Positions 6,452 to 13,426 of a DNA stretch of 13,462 bases are shown in pieces. The notes beneath the pieces were generated by a model, which had not been told where the DNA came from, made no database searches, and was given only the letters and a program-made list of their open reading frames with translations. The DNA is taken from NCBI GenBank assembly GCA_049317345.1, contig JBMOIL010000063.1, forward strand, positions 1-13,462, read 5' to 3'. The position numbers and the translations under genes were made by a program. The number at the start of each line of letters is the position of its first letter. Position 1 is the stretch's first letter. This DNA comes from Mxb001 sp049317345. GTDB taxonomy: Bacteria > Actinomycetota > Actinomycetes > S36-B12.

Positions 6452-7651
6452 GTGACCTACGACGTGGACCGCCTGCGCGCGCACGTGCCCGCCCTGCGAG
6501 AGGGGGCTGCCCACTTCGACGGTCCCGGCGGCACCCAGATCCCCGATCAGGTCGCGGATGCGATGAATGACGCGCTGCGCTCAGCCCTGTCCAATCGGGG
6601 CCGGGGCACCGCATCTGAGCGCCGCGCGGACGACATCGTCACCGGTGCACGTCAGGCCATGGCCGACCTGCTGGGAGCGGACGCTCGTGGCATCGTCTTC
6701 GGGCGCAGCATGACCCAGATCACGATGGATATCGCGCGCACCCTTGCCCAGAACTGGGGGCCGGGCGACGAGGTCGTCGTGAGCCGACTCGACCACGATG
6801 CGGATGTGCGGCCGTGGGTGATCCATGCCGAACGCGCGGGTGCCACTGTGCGCTGGGCGGAGTTCGATCCCACGACCGGCGAGATGTCACCCGAGGACGT
6901 GCTGCGTCACGTCACCCCGGCCACGCGACTCGTCGCGCTCACAGGAGCCTCCAACCTCATCGGCACCCGGCCTGACCTCGCCGCGGTGGGTGTGGGCGTG
7001 CACGAGCACGGAGCGCTCTTCTACGTCGACGGCGTGCACCTCACGGCCCACGCACCTGTCGACATCGCCGCTATCGGCTGCGACTTCTACGCCTGCTCGC
7101 CCTACAAATTCCTCGGCCCCCACCTCGGCGTTCTAGCCGCTTCACCCGATCTGCTCGAGACCCTGCACCCCGACAAGCTGCTGCCCGCGACCATGGTCGT
7201 GCCTGAGCGCTTCGAGCTCGGCACGCTCCCCTATGAGCTCCTCGCGGGCGTGACCGCAGCCGTCGACGTGCTCGCAGACCTGGTCCCAAGCGAGGGCGAC
7301 CGGCGCGAGCGAGTCCTCACATCGATGGTCGCGCTCGAGGACTACGAGGATGTCCTGCACGCGCGCATGCGCGAGGGACTGGAGTCGATCCCCGGGATTC
7401 ATCTCTACAGCAACGCCAAACACCGCACTCCGACGGAGACGTTCACGATCGACGGGCACAACTCCGATGGCGTTTCGGCGTTCCTTGCCGAGCGAGGCGT
7501 CAATGCTCCCGCCGGCAACTTCTACGCGCTCGAGGTATCCCGATGGCTGGGCCTCGGGGATGCCGGGGGCGTGCGCGTCGGTCTCGCTCCCTACTCAAAC
7601 GACGACGACGTCGACCGGCTCATCGCCGGGCTCCGCGAACTCACGGCCTAG
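6452..7651 (+). CDS. Class V aminotransferase, cysteine-desulfurase-like protein
   Basis: This 399-residue fold-type I PLP enzyme shows HFDGPGGTQIP near the N-terminus (21-31), His115 in SRLDHDAD (ring-stacking position), Asp193 in FYVDGVHL (pyridine-nitrogen partner) and the Schiff-base Lys219 in CSPYKFLGPHLG. The order and spacing match the SufS/NifS superfamily, and the whole looks like the cysteine-desulfurase-like subfamily with the GPGGTQ start. In the region where true group II desulfurases carry the mobile catalytic cysteine, this protein reads GVNAPAGNFYALEV without cysteine, so persulfide-forming desulfurase activity is doubtful; another lyase or aminotransferase reaction is possible. 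The next gene, an MDR oxidoreductase, starts 24 nt after the stop, so the two probably form an operon. No suf or isc genes are nearby. Confidence 0.88.
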   Translation: MTYDVDRLRAHVPALREGAAHFDGPGGTQIPDQVADAMNDALRSALSNRGRGTASERRADDIVTGARQAMADLLGADARGIVFGRSMTQITMDIARTLAQNWGPGDEVVVSRLDHDADVRPWVIHAERAGATVRWAEFDPTTGEMSPEDVLRHVTPATRLVALTGASNLIGTRPDLAAVGVGVHEHGALFYVDGVHLTAHAPVDIAAIGCDFYACSPYKFLGPHLGVLAASPDLLETLHPDKLLPATMVVPERFELGTLPYELLAGVTAAVDVLADLVPSEGDRRERVLTSMVALEDYEDVLHARMREGLESIPGIHLYSNAKHRTPTETFTIDGHNSDGVSAFLAERGVNAPAGNFYALEVSRWLGLGDAGGVRVGLAPYSNDDDVDRLIAGLRELTA

Positions 7652-7675
7652 ACAACCGCACGGACTGGAGACAAC

Positions 7676-8647
7676 ATGCTCGCCGCTGCTGCAACCTCGA
7701 TCCATCCTGATGCCCCGCTCGACGGGCTGACCGTGGGCCCGATGCCCGACCCCGTGGCGGACGACGGCTGGATCCGTGTCGGCGTACGCGCAGCCAGCCT
7801 GAATCACCACGACCTGTGGAGCCTGCGCGGCGTGGGACTTCCCGCTGAGCGCCTGCCCATGATCCTGGGATGCGATGCGGCCGGGGTCCTCGAGGACGGC
7901 ACCGAGGTGATCGTGCACGGAGTCATCGGCGATCCCGCGGCGGGCGGGGGCGACGAGACCCTCGACCCGAAGCGCTCACTGCTGTCGGAGGTCTACCCCG
8001 GCACGCTCGCCGAGTTCGTGTGCGTCCCCGAGCGCAACGTCCTCCCGAAGCCCGCCGAACTCGACTTCGCCTCCGCCGCGTGCCTACCGACCGCATGGCT
8101 CACGGCGTACCGCATGCTGACGACGAAGGCGCAGGTCCAACCCGGTCAGACCGTGCTCGTGCAGGGCGTGGGCGGCGGAGTCTCGACGGCGGCGATCCAA
8201 TTGGCCAAGCAACTGGGCGCACGCGTATGGGCGACGAGCCGCGATGAGGCCAAGCGCGCTGCCGCTATCGCACTCGGCGCCGACGAGGCCTTCGAGCCCG
8301 GGGCCCGACTGCCGGCGCGCGTCGACGCAGTGATGGAGAGCGTGGGCGAGGCGACCTGGTCTCACTCGCTTAAGTCGCTGCGCCCCGGCGGGCGCCTGGT
8401 CGTGTGCGGTGCGACCACCGGCCCCAATCCGCCGGCTGATCTCAATCGCGTCTTCTTCCTGCAACTCGAGGTGCTCGGCTCCACCATGGGTACGCGCGAG
8501 GAACTCGCCCAGCTCATCGATCTCGTCATGGCGACCGGAGTCCGGCCCACGATCTCCGCGACGCACTCCCTGGCCGATGCCCAAGAGGGATTCGCCCAGC
8601 TCGCCGAGGGTGACGTGATCGGCAAGATCGTCCTCACTGTGGAGTAA
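7676..8647 (+). CDS. MDR-family (quinone reductase-like, zinc-free) NAD(P)H oxidoreductase
   Basis: This 323-residue medium-chain dehydrogenase/reductase has a GroES-like N-terminal domain (1-120: RVGVRAASLNHHDLWSLRG, GCDAAGVL) and a Rossmann domain with the nucleotide loop VLVQGVGGGVSTAAIQLAK (160-178). ATSRDEAKR follows the second strand, and its Ser-Arg suggests NADPH preference. The catalytic-zinc cysteine position is occupied by NHH (43-45) and the four-cysteine structural-zinc lobe is absent, as in zinc-independent quinone or enoyl reductases, so the enzyme probably reduces quinones or activated double bonds. The ATG has a GGAG 5 nt upstream (7667-7670). It follows the PLP-enzyme gene by 24 nt and is probably co-transcribed with it; substrate and any joint pathway are unknown. 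Confidence 0.9.
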   Translation: MLAAAATSIHPDAPLDGLTVGPMPDPVADDGWIRVGVRAASLNHHDLWSLRGVGLPAERLPMILGCDAAGVLEDGTEVIVHGVIGDPAAGGGDETLDPKRSLLSEVYPGTLAEFVCVPERNVLPKPAELDFASAACLPTAWLTAYRMLTTKAQVQPGQTVLVQGVGGGVSTAAIQLAKQLGARVWATSRDEAKRAAAIALGADEAFEPGARLPARVDAVMESVGEATWSHSLKSLRPGGRLVVCGATTGPNPPADLNRVFFLQLEVLGSTMGTREELAQLIDLVMATGVRPTISATHSLADAQEGFAQLAEGDVIGKIVLTVE

Positions 8648-8651
8648 GCGA

Positions 8652-8672
8652 GCGCCCGGAGTCCTCAGGCGC
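8652..8672 (+). terminator. Weak hairpin after the MDR gene
   Basis: GCGCC (8652-8656) pairs with GGCGC (8668-8672) just after the stop at 8645-8647, with one mismatch and two more pairs inside. It is short and lacks a T-tract. The rest of the 86-nt spacer before the GNAT gene shows nothing else clear. Confidence 0.25.
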
Positions 8673-8721
8673 CAGGCCGAGCGTGCGGGACACATCCCTC
8701 AGATGCACACGGACAAGGTGG

Positions 8722-8727
8722 CAGGAT
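8722..8727 (+). promoter_or_regulatory. Possible -10 box of the GNAT gene (leaderless)
   Basis: CAGGAT is followed by GCGCGG and the ATG at 8734: again a 6-nt gap and no Shine-Dalgarno. The first base deviates from TANNNT and no -35 is evident, so support is mostly by analogy with the stronger cases at 6440 and 9288. Confidence 0.3.
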
Positions 8728-8733
8728 GCGCGG

Positions 8734-9303
8734 ATGCGACTCCTGCCCGGGCCTGTCGAGGGTGCCATCGCCGTGACGGTGACCTCGCTCGAGATGGCCT
8801 CGTCAGGGGAACTCATCGCCGTGGATTCCACCCCCGAGGCAGCCGAGTGGCATCGCGTGGACATCGACAAGGCTTCCGCCTCACGCTCCTTCTACGTGGG
8901 CGTCGGGGAGCCGTGGCTCTGGGTGGACCGCCTGGAGTGGTCGGATGCGCAGTGGCAGGCATGGGTGGACCGCCCGCAGCACCACCTCCTCGTGTGCCGC
9001 CAGGCAGGTGAGGACGTCGGATACGCCGAGTTGGAGCAGCAGGCGGACGGCGATGTGGAGATCGCCTACTTCGGCCTGCTCCCCCCGGCCATCGGCCGCG
9101 GACTGGGGCGCTGGTGGCTCGCCGAGGTGATCGCCGAGGCCTGGCGGCTCCCTGGGACGCGCCGCGTGTGGGTGCACACCTGCACGCTCGACGGTCCCGC
9201 AGCGCTCACCACCTACGTCGGCAGAGGACTGCGTCCCTTCGCACGTGAAGTGGAGTGGCGCCTCCCGGACTCGGTTCAGCCCCTGCCTAGGCTGGGCCCA
9301 TGA
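8734..9303 (+). CDS. GNAT family N-acetyltransferase
   Basis: This 189-residue protein has the acetyl-CoA pyrophosphate-binding motif at PPAIGRGLGRWWLAEV (117-132) after the strand VEIAYFGLL (108-116), preceded by HHLLVCRQAGEDVGYAEL (83-100) and followed by TRRVWVHTCTLDGPAALTTYVGRGLRPF (142-169), the usual GNAT beta5/alpha4/beta7 region. Acceptor substrate is unknown. The ATG at 8734 was chosen over upstream in-frame codons because it follows a -10-like CAGGAT by 6 nt and because the preceding residues look non-coding. The stop codon overlaps the start of the DUF4190 gene (ATGA), so these genes are tightly linked. Confidence 0.87.
   Translation: MRLLPGPVEGAIAVTVTSLEMASSGELIAVDSTPEAAEWHRVDIDKASASRSFYVGVGEPWLWVDRLEWSDAQWQAWVDRPQHHLLVCRQAGEDVGYAELEQQADGDVEIAYFGLLPPAIGRGLGRWWLAEVIAEAWRLPGTRRVWVHTCTLDGPAALTTYVGRGLRPFAREVEWRLPDSVQPLPRLGP
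9266..9293 (+). promoter_or_regulatory. Internal promoter for the DUF4190 gene
   Basis: TAGGCT (9288-9293) lies 6 nt before the ATG at 9300. A -35 candidate CGGACT (9266-9271) is 16 nt upstream. The promoter lies inside the 3' end of the GNAT gene and predicts a leaderless transcript for DUF4190, in addition to translation coupled to GNAT through the ATGA overlap. Confidence 0.5.
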
Positions 9304-9716
9304 GCGACACCGGAGGGGTTCGTCCCGAGGACGGACCGTTCCCGGCATCGGCACCGGTGCCACCCGCGCCGCCCGTGCCGTCTCCCCCGGCGTACGCCTA
9401 CGCACCACCTCCGGGATTCCCGCCGCCGGCGGCGTACCCCGTGAAGGCGAAGACCAACGGCATGGCGCTCGCCTCGATGATCCTGGGCATCGCGGGCATC
9501 ACGGTCGGCCTGTGCCTCATCTTCTTCCCGGTGATGCCCATCCTCGCGGTTGTCTTCGGGCACCTCGGTCTCTCCCAGACGCGCAGCACGGGAGCGCCTG
9601 GTCGCGGCTACGCGATCACCGGTCTCGCCACCGGCTACATCGGCATCGCGCTGGCCATCCTGTGGCTCATCGCGATCATCTTCGGCACCTTCACCTCGCC
9701 GGTACCCACTTTCTGA
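9300..9716 (+). CDS. DUF4190 membrane protein with proline-rich N-terminus
   Basis: This 138-residue protein begins with a low-complexity Pro/Ala/Tyr-rich cytoplasmic-type segment (about 11-48). A DUF4190 domain follows (about 51-128): TNGMALASMILGI, then VFGHLGLSQTRSTGAPGRGYAITGLATGYIG, which is the family signature, flanked by two hydrophobic segments (about 57-87 and 105-130). Function is unknown; in actinobacteria such proteins often carry a variable Pro/Tyr-rich head that may mediate protein contacts. The start overlaps the GNAT stop (ATGA), and the DMT transporter gene begins 25 nt after the stop. Confidence 0.9.
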   Translation: MSDTGGVRPEDGPFPASAPVPPAPPVPSPPAYAYAPPPGFPPPAAYPVKAKTNGMALASMILGIAGITVGLCLIFFPVMPILAVVFGHLGLSQTRSTGAPGRGYAITGLATGYIGIALAILWLIAIIFGTFTSPVPTF

Positions 9717-9741
9717 CCCGCGTCGCAAGCGAAGACCACCG

Positions 9742-10632
9742 ATGACGCGCCGCGGCCTGACCCTCTTCATCGCGCTGTCGATCATCTGGGGCACGCCGTA
9801 CCTCTTCATCCGCATTGCCGTGGAGTACGTCGAGCCCTCCGTCATGGTCGCCCTGCGCGTCGGTCTCGCAGCACTCCTGCTCCTGCCCATCGCACTCATG
9901 CGCGGGCAGTTCCGTGGGATCCGGCCCTACCTCCCGTGGATCGGGCTCTTCGCGGTCGTCGAGATCACCGGACCGTTCCTCACGCTCGGGTACGCCGAGA
10001 CACAGCTCACGAGTTCGACGACCGCGCTCCTCATCGCCGCGGTCCCCATCGTGGCGGCCGTGTTCGCGCGCGGGCTAGGCCTAGACGCGCGACTCGGTGG
10101 CGTGCGCGTCCTCGGCCTCGCCGTCGGCATCAGCGGCGTCGCGCTCCTCGTCGGATTCGACGTCCCCGGGGACCAGTGGTGGGCGGTGGGAGCAGCAGCC
10201 GTCACCGTGGTCGGCTACGCCTTGGGTCCCATCGTGATCTCCACGAAACTCTCCGACGCGCCACCCCTCGCGGTGATCACCCTGGCGTTCGGAGCCAATG
10301 CGATCTTCTACGCGCCACTCGCGTGGGTGCAGCGGCCGACGGCCCCGGTGCCGGCGGTCGCGTGGTGGTCGATCATCGTGCTCGGCGTGCTCGCCACGGC
10401 GATCGCCTTCCTCATCTTCTTTGCGCTGGTCGCCGAGGTCGGTCCGTCACGCATGACGGTGATCACCTTCCTGAACCCTGCCGTCGCGGTGTTCCTCGGC
10501 GTCGTCGTGCTCTCCGAGCCCATCACCTGGGGCCTCATGCTGGGCTTCCCGCTCGTGCTCCTCGGCTCCTACCTCGCGACGCGACCCGATCGCAACCGGG
10601 CCGCTGACATCGAGGATGCCCCGCACCCGTGA
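9742..10632 (+). CDS. EamA/DMT-family transporter
   Basis: This 296-residue protein has about ten transmembrane helices in two repeated EamA halves (about 5-130 and 143-285). Family landmarks include SIIWGTPYLFIRIA near the start, the ALRVGLAALLLLP segment, and in the second half FFALVAEVGPSRMTVITFLNPAVAVFLGVVVLSEPI, where the conserved L-P/N-P-x-A-V-x-x-G and E-P features sit. The members export amino acids, metabolites or drugs; the substrate here is not predictable. The ATG just before the first helix was chosen; only a weak purine stretch (AAGCGAAGA) precedes it. It is probably the third gene of the GNAT-DUF4190-EamA unit, and it ends 9 nt from the convergent DUF3817 gene. Confidence 0.92.
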   Translation: MTRRGLTLFIALSIIWGTPYLFIRIAVEYVEPSVMVALRVGLAALLLLPIALMRGQFRGIRPYLPWIGLFAVVEITGPFLTLGYAETQLTSSTTALLIAAVPIVAAVFARGLGLDARLGGVRVLGLAVGISGVALLVGFDVPGDQWWAVGAAAVTVVGYALGPIVISTKLSDAPPLAVITLAFGANAIFYAPLAWVQRPTAPVPAVAWWSIIVLGVLATAIAFLIFFALVAEVGPSRMTVITFLNPAVAVFLGVVVLSEPITWGLMLGFPLVLLGSYLATRPDRNRAADIEDAPHP

Positions 10633-10641
10633 GGCAGGGCG

Positions 10642-10980
10642 TCAGGCTTGCGCGGCGATGCGCTCGCGGACGCTGCGCGTGACGTAGTGATCGGCGAAGA
10701 ACGATGCAAAGGGGATCGTGCCGGCGAGCAGCACCGCCACGGTGCGCACCACGCTGAAGCGCATGCGGAAGGCGATGTCCAGGCCCGTGGCGACGTAGAG
10801 CAGGTAGAGCCAGCCGTGGGCCTGCCAGCCGAGGGCGTAGATCGTCGCGAGGATCCCCTCGTTAGTGAGGCTGAAGCCGTACTTCAGCGGCAGGAAGATC
10901 ACCGTCATCACGGCCAGGAGTACGCCGGTGACCCAGGCCATGATGCGAAAGCGCAGTAGCGCGCCACTCAGACCGCTCAT
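10642..10980 (-). CDS. DUF3817 integral membrane protein
   Basis: This 112-residue protein has three hydrophobic segments (about 12-30, 42-65 and 76-95). Recognisable DUF3817 features are FRIMAWVTGVLLAVM near the N-terminus, QAHGWLYLLYVATGLDIA in the middle, and LAGTIPFASFFADHYVTR before the charged C-terminus. The family is actinobacterial and has no known activity. The ATG overlaps the SURF1 stop codon by 4 nt (ATGA), making it the last gene of the mca-led operon and probably translationally coupled to SURF1. Confidence 0.9.
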   Translation of the reverse strand: MSGLSGALLRFRIMAWVTGVLLAVMTVIFLPLKYGFSLTNEGILATIYALGWQAHGWLYLLYVATGLDIAFRMRFSVVRTVAVLLAGTIPFASFFADHYVTRSVRERIAAQA

Positions 10981-11693
10981 TCGTCCAGGCTATCCACGTC
11001 CGCTGGATCGCGCCGGATGACCCACAGCCACCACATGACCCAGACGAATCCGGCAAAGACGAACCACTGCAGCGTGTAGGCCGCGTTCTGCAGGGGGAAG
11101 GGCACGTCCGCGGTCTGCACCGTGAGGGGCACGGACTCCGGCGCGGGCTCGGAGGCAGGTTCCTGTCGAGCCAGCACGAGGACGAGTGACAGCACCGGCG
11201 TACCCCACGCGCGCTCGATCTCGGCGCGGGAGACCGCGACGAGGCTGCCGTCGGGCTGGCGCGCCTGTTCGGCGTAGAAATCCTCGAAGGGCTGCAGGGC
11301 ACCTTCGAGCCGGACCGGGCCAGCGGGCACCGCGAGCGCGGGGCTCGAGGGGGAGTCGACCCAGCCGCGCAAGACGGCGACGGTCACCCCGTCGACAAGG
11401 AACGGCGTGATCACCCACTCCCCCGCGCGTCCATCGAGTTCGCGTTGATCGACGAGGAGCTGCTCGGCATCCGCGTAGGATCCCGCGGCCGTGACCGGAC
11501 GCCCGATCGAAGTCGCGGGGAAGTCCCCGACACTCGCGGCTTCGAGCACCGGGATGGGTGCGGAGACAGCGGCGCGCTCGGCGTCGACGATGTCACGGGT
11601 GCGCGACCCTTGCCACAGGCCCGCCACCAGGCACAGGGCCGACAGGAATACGGCGACGAGGGTGAGCGCGACCGATCGCGCGCTGACCGTCAT
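10977..11693 (-). CDS. SURF1 family cytochrome oxidase biogenesis protein
   Basis: This 238-residue protein has the two-helix SURF1 topology: TM1 about 8-26 ending in GLWQGSRTR (25-33), an extracytoplasmic domain with GRPVTAAGSYADAEQLLVDQRELDG (64-88), ITPFLVDGVTVAVLRGWV (95-112) and EGALQPFEDF, then the conserved PLQNAAYTLQWFVFAG (200-215) leading into TM2. SURF1 proteins help assemble the heme a-containing aa3-type cytochrome c oxidase. The ATG at 11693, one nt after the previous gene's stop, was chosen because TM1 begins a few residues later; a longer in-frame extension upstream would overlap that gene. No cox or cta genes are in this window. Confidence 0.93.
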   Translation of the reverse strand: MTVSARSVALTLVAVFLSALCLVAGLWQGSRTRDIVDAERAAVSAPIPVLEAASVGDFPATSIGRPVTAAGSYADAEQLLVDQRELDGRAGEWVITPFLVDGVTVAVLRGWVDSPSSPALAVPAGPVRLEGALQPFEDFYAEQARQPDGSLVAVSRAEIERAWGTPVLSLVLVLARQEPASEPAPESVPLTVQTADVPFPLQNAAYTLQWFVFAGFVWVMWWLWVIRRDPADVDSLDE

Positions 11694-11694
11694 G

Positions 11695-12018
11695 TCAGCG
11701 AGTCGGTGGCTCGTCGGTCCCGGATGCCTGGGATCCCTGGGACCCCCGCTCCTCGGCTTTCTCGGTGCGGCGCTCATCCGCTGCGCGTTCGGCGTCACCG
11801 GGGCCGTCGGGGAGATTGGGGTCCACCCTGGAGATCTGCTTGCGCATCGACCGGTAGAGCAACACGATCGCGATCACCAAGAAGACGAAGGAAACGAGCG
11901 CGAGCAGCCCGGGCGTCACCCGCGAGGGGTCGATGGGTGGCTCCTCGGGAAGCGGGCTCGGCAGCGGGCTCTCCTCTAGGAGGAGGACGGCGAGGAGCGA
12001 GGTCATGTCCACCATCAT
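11695..12018 (-). CDS. Small single-pass membrane protein encoded after mca
   Basis: This 107-residue protein has a short hydrophobic N-terminus, a Pro/Glu-rich stretch (about 15-32), one clear transmembrane segment (VTPGLLALVSFVFLVIAIVLLY, about 34-55) and the basic motif RSMRKQISRVD (56-66), then a hydrophilic charged tail to the end. The TM-plus-RSMRKQ pattern is typical of small proteins found directly after mca in actinobacteria; no function is known. Three in-frame ATGs (12018, 12015, 12006) are possible. I report 12018, which overlaps the mca stop as ATGA. A GGGAGG lies one base before it and is better spaced for the ATG at 12015. Its stop is 1 nt before the SURF1 start. Confidence 0.8.
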   Translation of the reverse strand: MMVDMTSLLAVLLLEESPLPSPLPEEPPIDPSRVTPGLLALVSFVFLVIAIVLLYRSMRKQISRVDPNLPDGPGDAERAADERRTEKAEERGSQGSQASGTDEPPTR

Positions 12019-12878
12019 CCCTCCCGGATTCCGGCGAAGAGATCCGACTCGGGCACGTGTGTGGGCACGTGCGAGATCGCGAGGTGATAGTCCTCGGTGG
12101 GCCACAGTTCACGCTGCATCTCGAGGGGCACGGCAAACCAGATGCCCTCAGGCTCAACCTGGGTGCGATGCGCACGCAGGGCGTCATCACGTAGCGGGAA
12201 ATAGTCGTCGACGCGCACGCGCGTGGTGACGCGGTCGTCCTCGCCCTCAGCCCAGTCGTCGAGCCAGTCGGAGTACGGCGACTCCATGCCTGCGGCGATC
12301 AAGGCGTCGTTGAAGGTGATCACACGATCCCGAGTGAAGGCCATGTTGTAGTAGAGCTTGAGTGGCTGCCATGGCGCACCGGCGTCCGGATACGCCTGCG
12401 GATCTCCCGCCTTGATGAACGCCTCCATCGAGACCTCGTGGCAACGGATGTGATCGGGGTGCGGGTAGCCACCGTTCTCGTCATACGTCGTCATCACGTG
12501 GGGGCGGAACTCGCGGACGAGGCGCACGAGCGGCGCCGACGCCACCTCGAGGGGGAGGTCGGCGAAGCAGCCCGCGGGGAGCGGCGGCCGCGGGTCTCCC
12601 TCGGGATAGCCGGAGTCCTCGAAGTCGAGCCACGCGTGACCGACACCGAGGATGCGCACCGCCTCGGCCATCTCCCGGCGGCGTACCTCTACGAGGCCCA
12701 GGGCATCGACATCTGCCTGGGCGGCGGCATTGAGTACATCGCCTCGCTCGCCTCCCGTGCAGGTGACGACGAGGACCTCGACGCCCTCCTCGGCGTAGTG
12801 GATCAGGGTCGCGGCACCCTTGCTCGACTCGTCGTCCGGGTGCGCATGGACCGCCATGAGGCGAAGGGGTTCGGACAC
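12015..12878 (-). CDS. mca: Mycothiol S-conjugate amidase
   Basis: Cleaves mycothiol S-conjugates of electrophiles and drugs to glucosaminyl-inositol, which is recycled into mycothiol, and an N-acetylcysteine conjugate (mercapturate) that is exported. The 287-residue length matches known Mca (about 288). The zinc/catalytic motif AHPDDE (His13, Asp15, Asp16) and YPHPDHIRCHEVS (His143 as third zinc ligand) are intact, as are TCTGGERGDVLN and the C-terminal region around DDALRAHRTQ and LWPTEDYHLA, which distinguish it from the related deacetylase MshB. The GTG start (SEPLRLMAVHAHPDDES) gives the usual N-terminus; it has no Shine-Dalgarno and GAGACT lies 6 nt upstream. It is the first gene of a four-gene operon and is divergent from DUF4307. 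Confidence 0.96.
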   Translation of the reverse strand: MSEPLRLMAVHAHPDDESSKGAATLIHYAEEGVEVLVVTCTGGERGDVLNAAAQADVDALGLVEVRRREMAEAVRILGVGHAWLDFEDSGYPEGDPRPPLPAGCFADLPLEVASAPLVRLVREFRPHVMTTYDENGGYPHPDHIRCHEVSMEAFIKAGDPQAYPDAGAPWQPLKLYYNMAFTRDRVITFNDALIAAGMESPYSDWLDDWAEGEDDRVTTRVRVDDYFPLRDDALRAHRTQVEPEGIWFAVPLEMQRELWPTEDYHLAISHVPTHVPESDLFAGIREG

Positions 12879-12883
12879 CCCGC

Positions 12884-12890
12884 TAGTCTC
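12884..12890. promoter_or_regulatory. Overlapping -10 elements of mca and the DUF4307 gene
   Basis: The plus strand reads TAGTCT (12884-12889), a good -10 box that would start a DUF4307 transcript near 12896. The minus strand over 12885-12890 reads GAGACT, which ends 6 nt before the mca GTG. The two divergent genes therefore seem to share the same few bases for their -10 regions. No convincing -35 is seen for either. Confidence 0.4.
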
Positions 12891-12914
12891 CCAAGTGATC
12901 GCCCCATGCGCGAC

Positions 12915-12920
12915 GGGAGG
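12915..12920 (+). promoter_or_regulatory. Shine-Dalgarno sequence of the DUF4307 gene
   Basis: GGGAGG lies 4 nt before the GTG at 12925. This settles the start inside a longer open frame and is consistent with a leadered transcript from the TAGTCT box. Confidence 0.65.
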
Positions 12921-12924
12921 TGCC

Positions 12925-13404
12925 GTGAGCAGTGCCATCGATGGGCGCAGCCTGCCTCCGGACCTGCAGGCACGCTACGGCGTGGGCCGCCGATCCCGCC
13001 TTCCCCTGATCGCCGGGGTCATCGGCATCGCCGCCTTCGTCGCCGCCCTGGCCTTCGTCACCTTCAATCTCGTCTCGCCCAAGGTCACGTACGAGCTGCT
13101 CGCCTGGAACGACGTAGCCGCCGATCGCGTGGATGTGACCTTCGACGTGCGCCGATCGCAGGAGTGGGATGTCTACTGCGTGCTCCGAGCACAGGACGAG
13201 TCCCGCACCGATGTCGGCTACGCCGTCGTCGGCCTTCCCCGCGGCACCTCCTACGAGCAGGTCACCTACCCGCTGCGGACCCTGGCTCCCGCCTTCGTCG
13301 TCGAGGTCCTCGCCTGCGAGGCCGGGGCGCCACCCGAGCGCGTCGTACCCCCGCAATTCCCCCCGGGGGTAGTGCCGCCGGAGCAGCCATGGACTCCGGC
13401 CTGA
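12925..13404 (+). CDS. DUF4307 membrane protein
   Basis: This 159-residue protein begins with a short cytoplasmic segment containing LPPDLQARYGVGRR (10-23), typical of DUF4307. One transmembrane helix follows (about 26-48), then an extracytoplasmic beta-rich domain containing VTYELLAWNDVAADRVDVTFDV. Two cysteines (85 and 131) could form a disulfide outside the membrane, and the last 25 residues are Pro-rich. Function is unknown. The position between mca and greA is the usual one for the family in actinobacteria. The stop is 22 nt before the greA start. Confidence 0.9.
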   Translation: MSSAIDGRSLPPDLQARYGVGRRSRLPLIAGVIGIAAFVAALAFVTFNLVSPKVTYELLAWNDVAADRVDVTFDVRRSQEWDVYCVLRAQDESRTDVGYAVVGLPRGTSYEQVTYPLRTLAPAFVVEVLACEAGAPPERVVPPQFPPGVVPPEQPWTPA

Positions 13405-13420
13405 GGTCACGCCGTACCCT
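13390..13420 (+). promoter_or_regulatory. Promoter of greA (leaderless)
   Basis: TGGACT (13390-13395), 19 nt, then TACCCT (13415-13420), which ends 6 nt before the greA ATG. The -35 lies within the end of the DUF4307 gene. No Shine-Dalgarno precedes the ATG, so a leaderless greA message is predicted. Confidence 0.5.
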
Positions 13421-13426
13421 GTCCCG

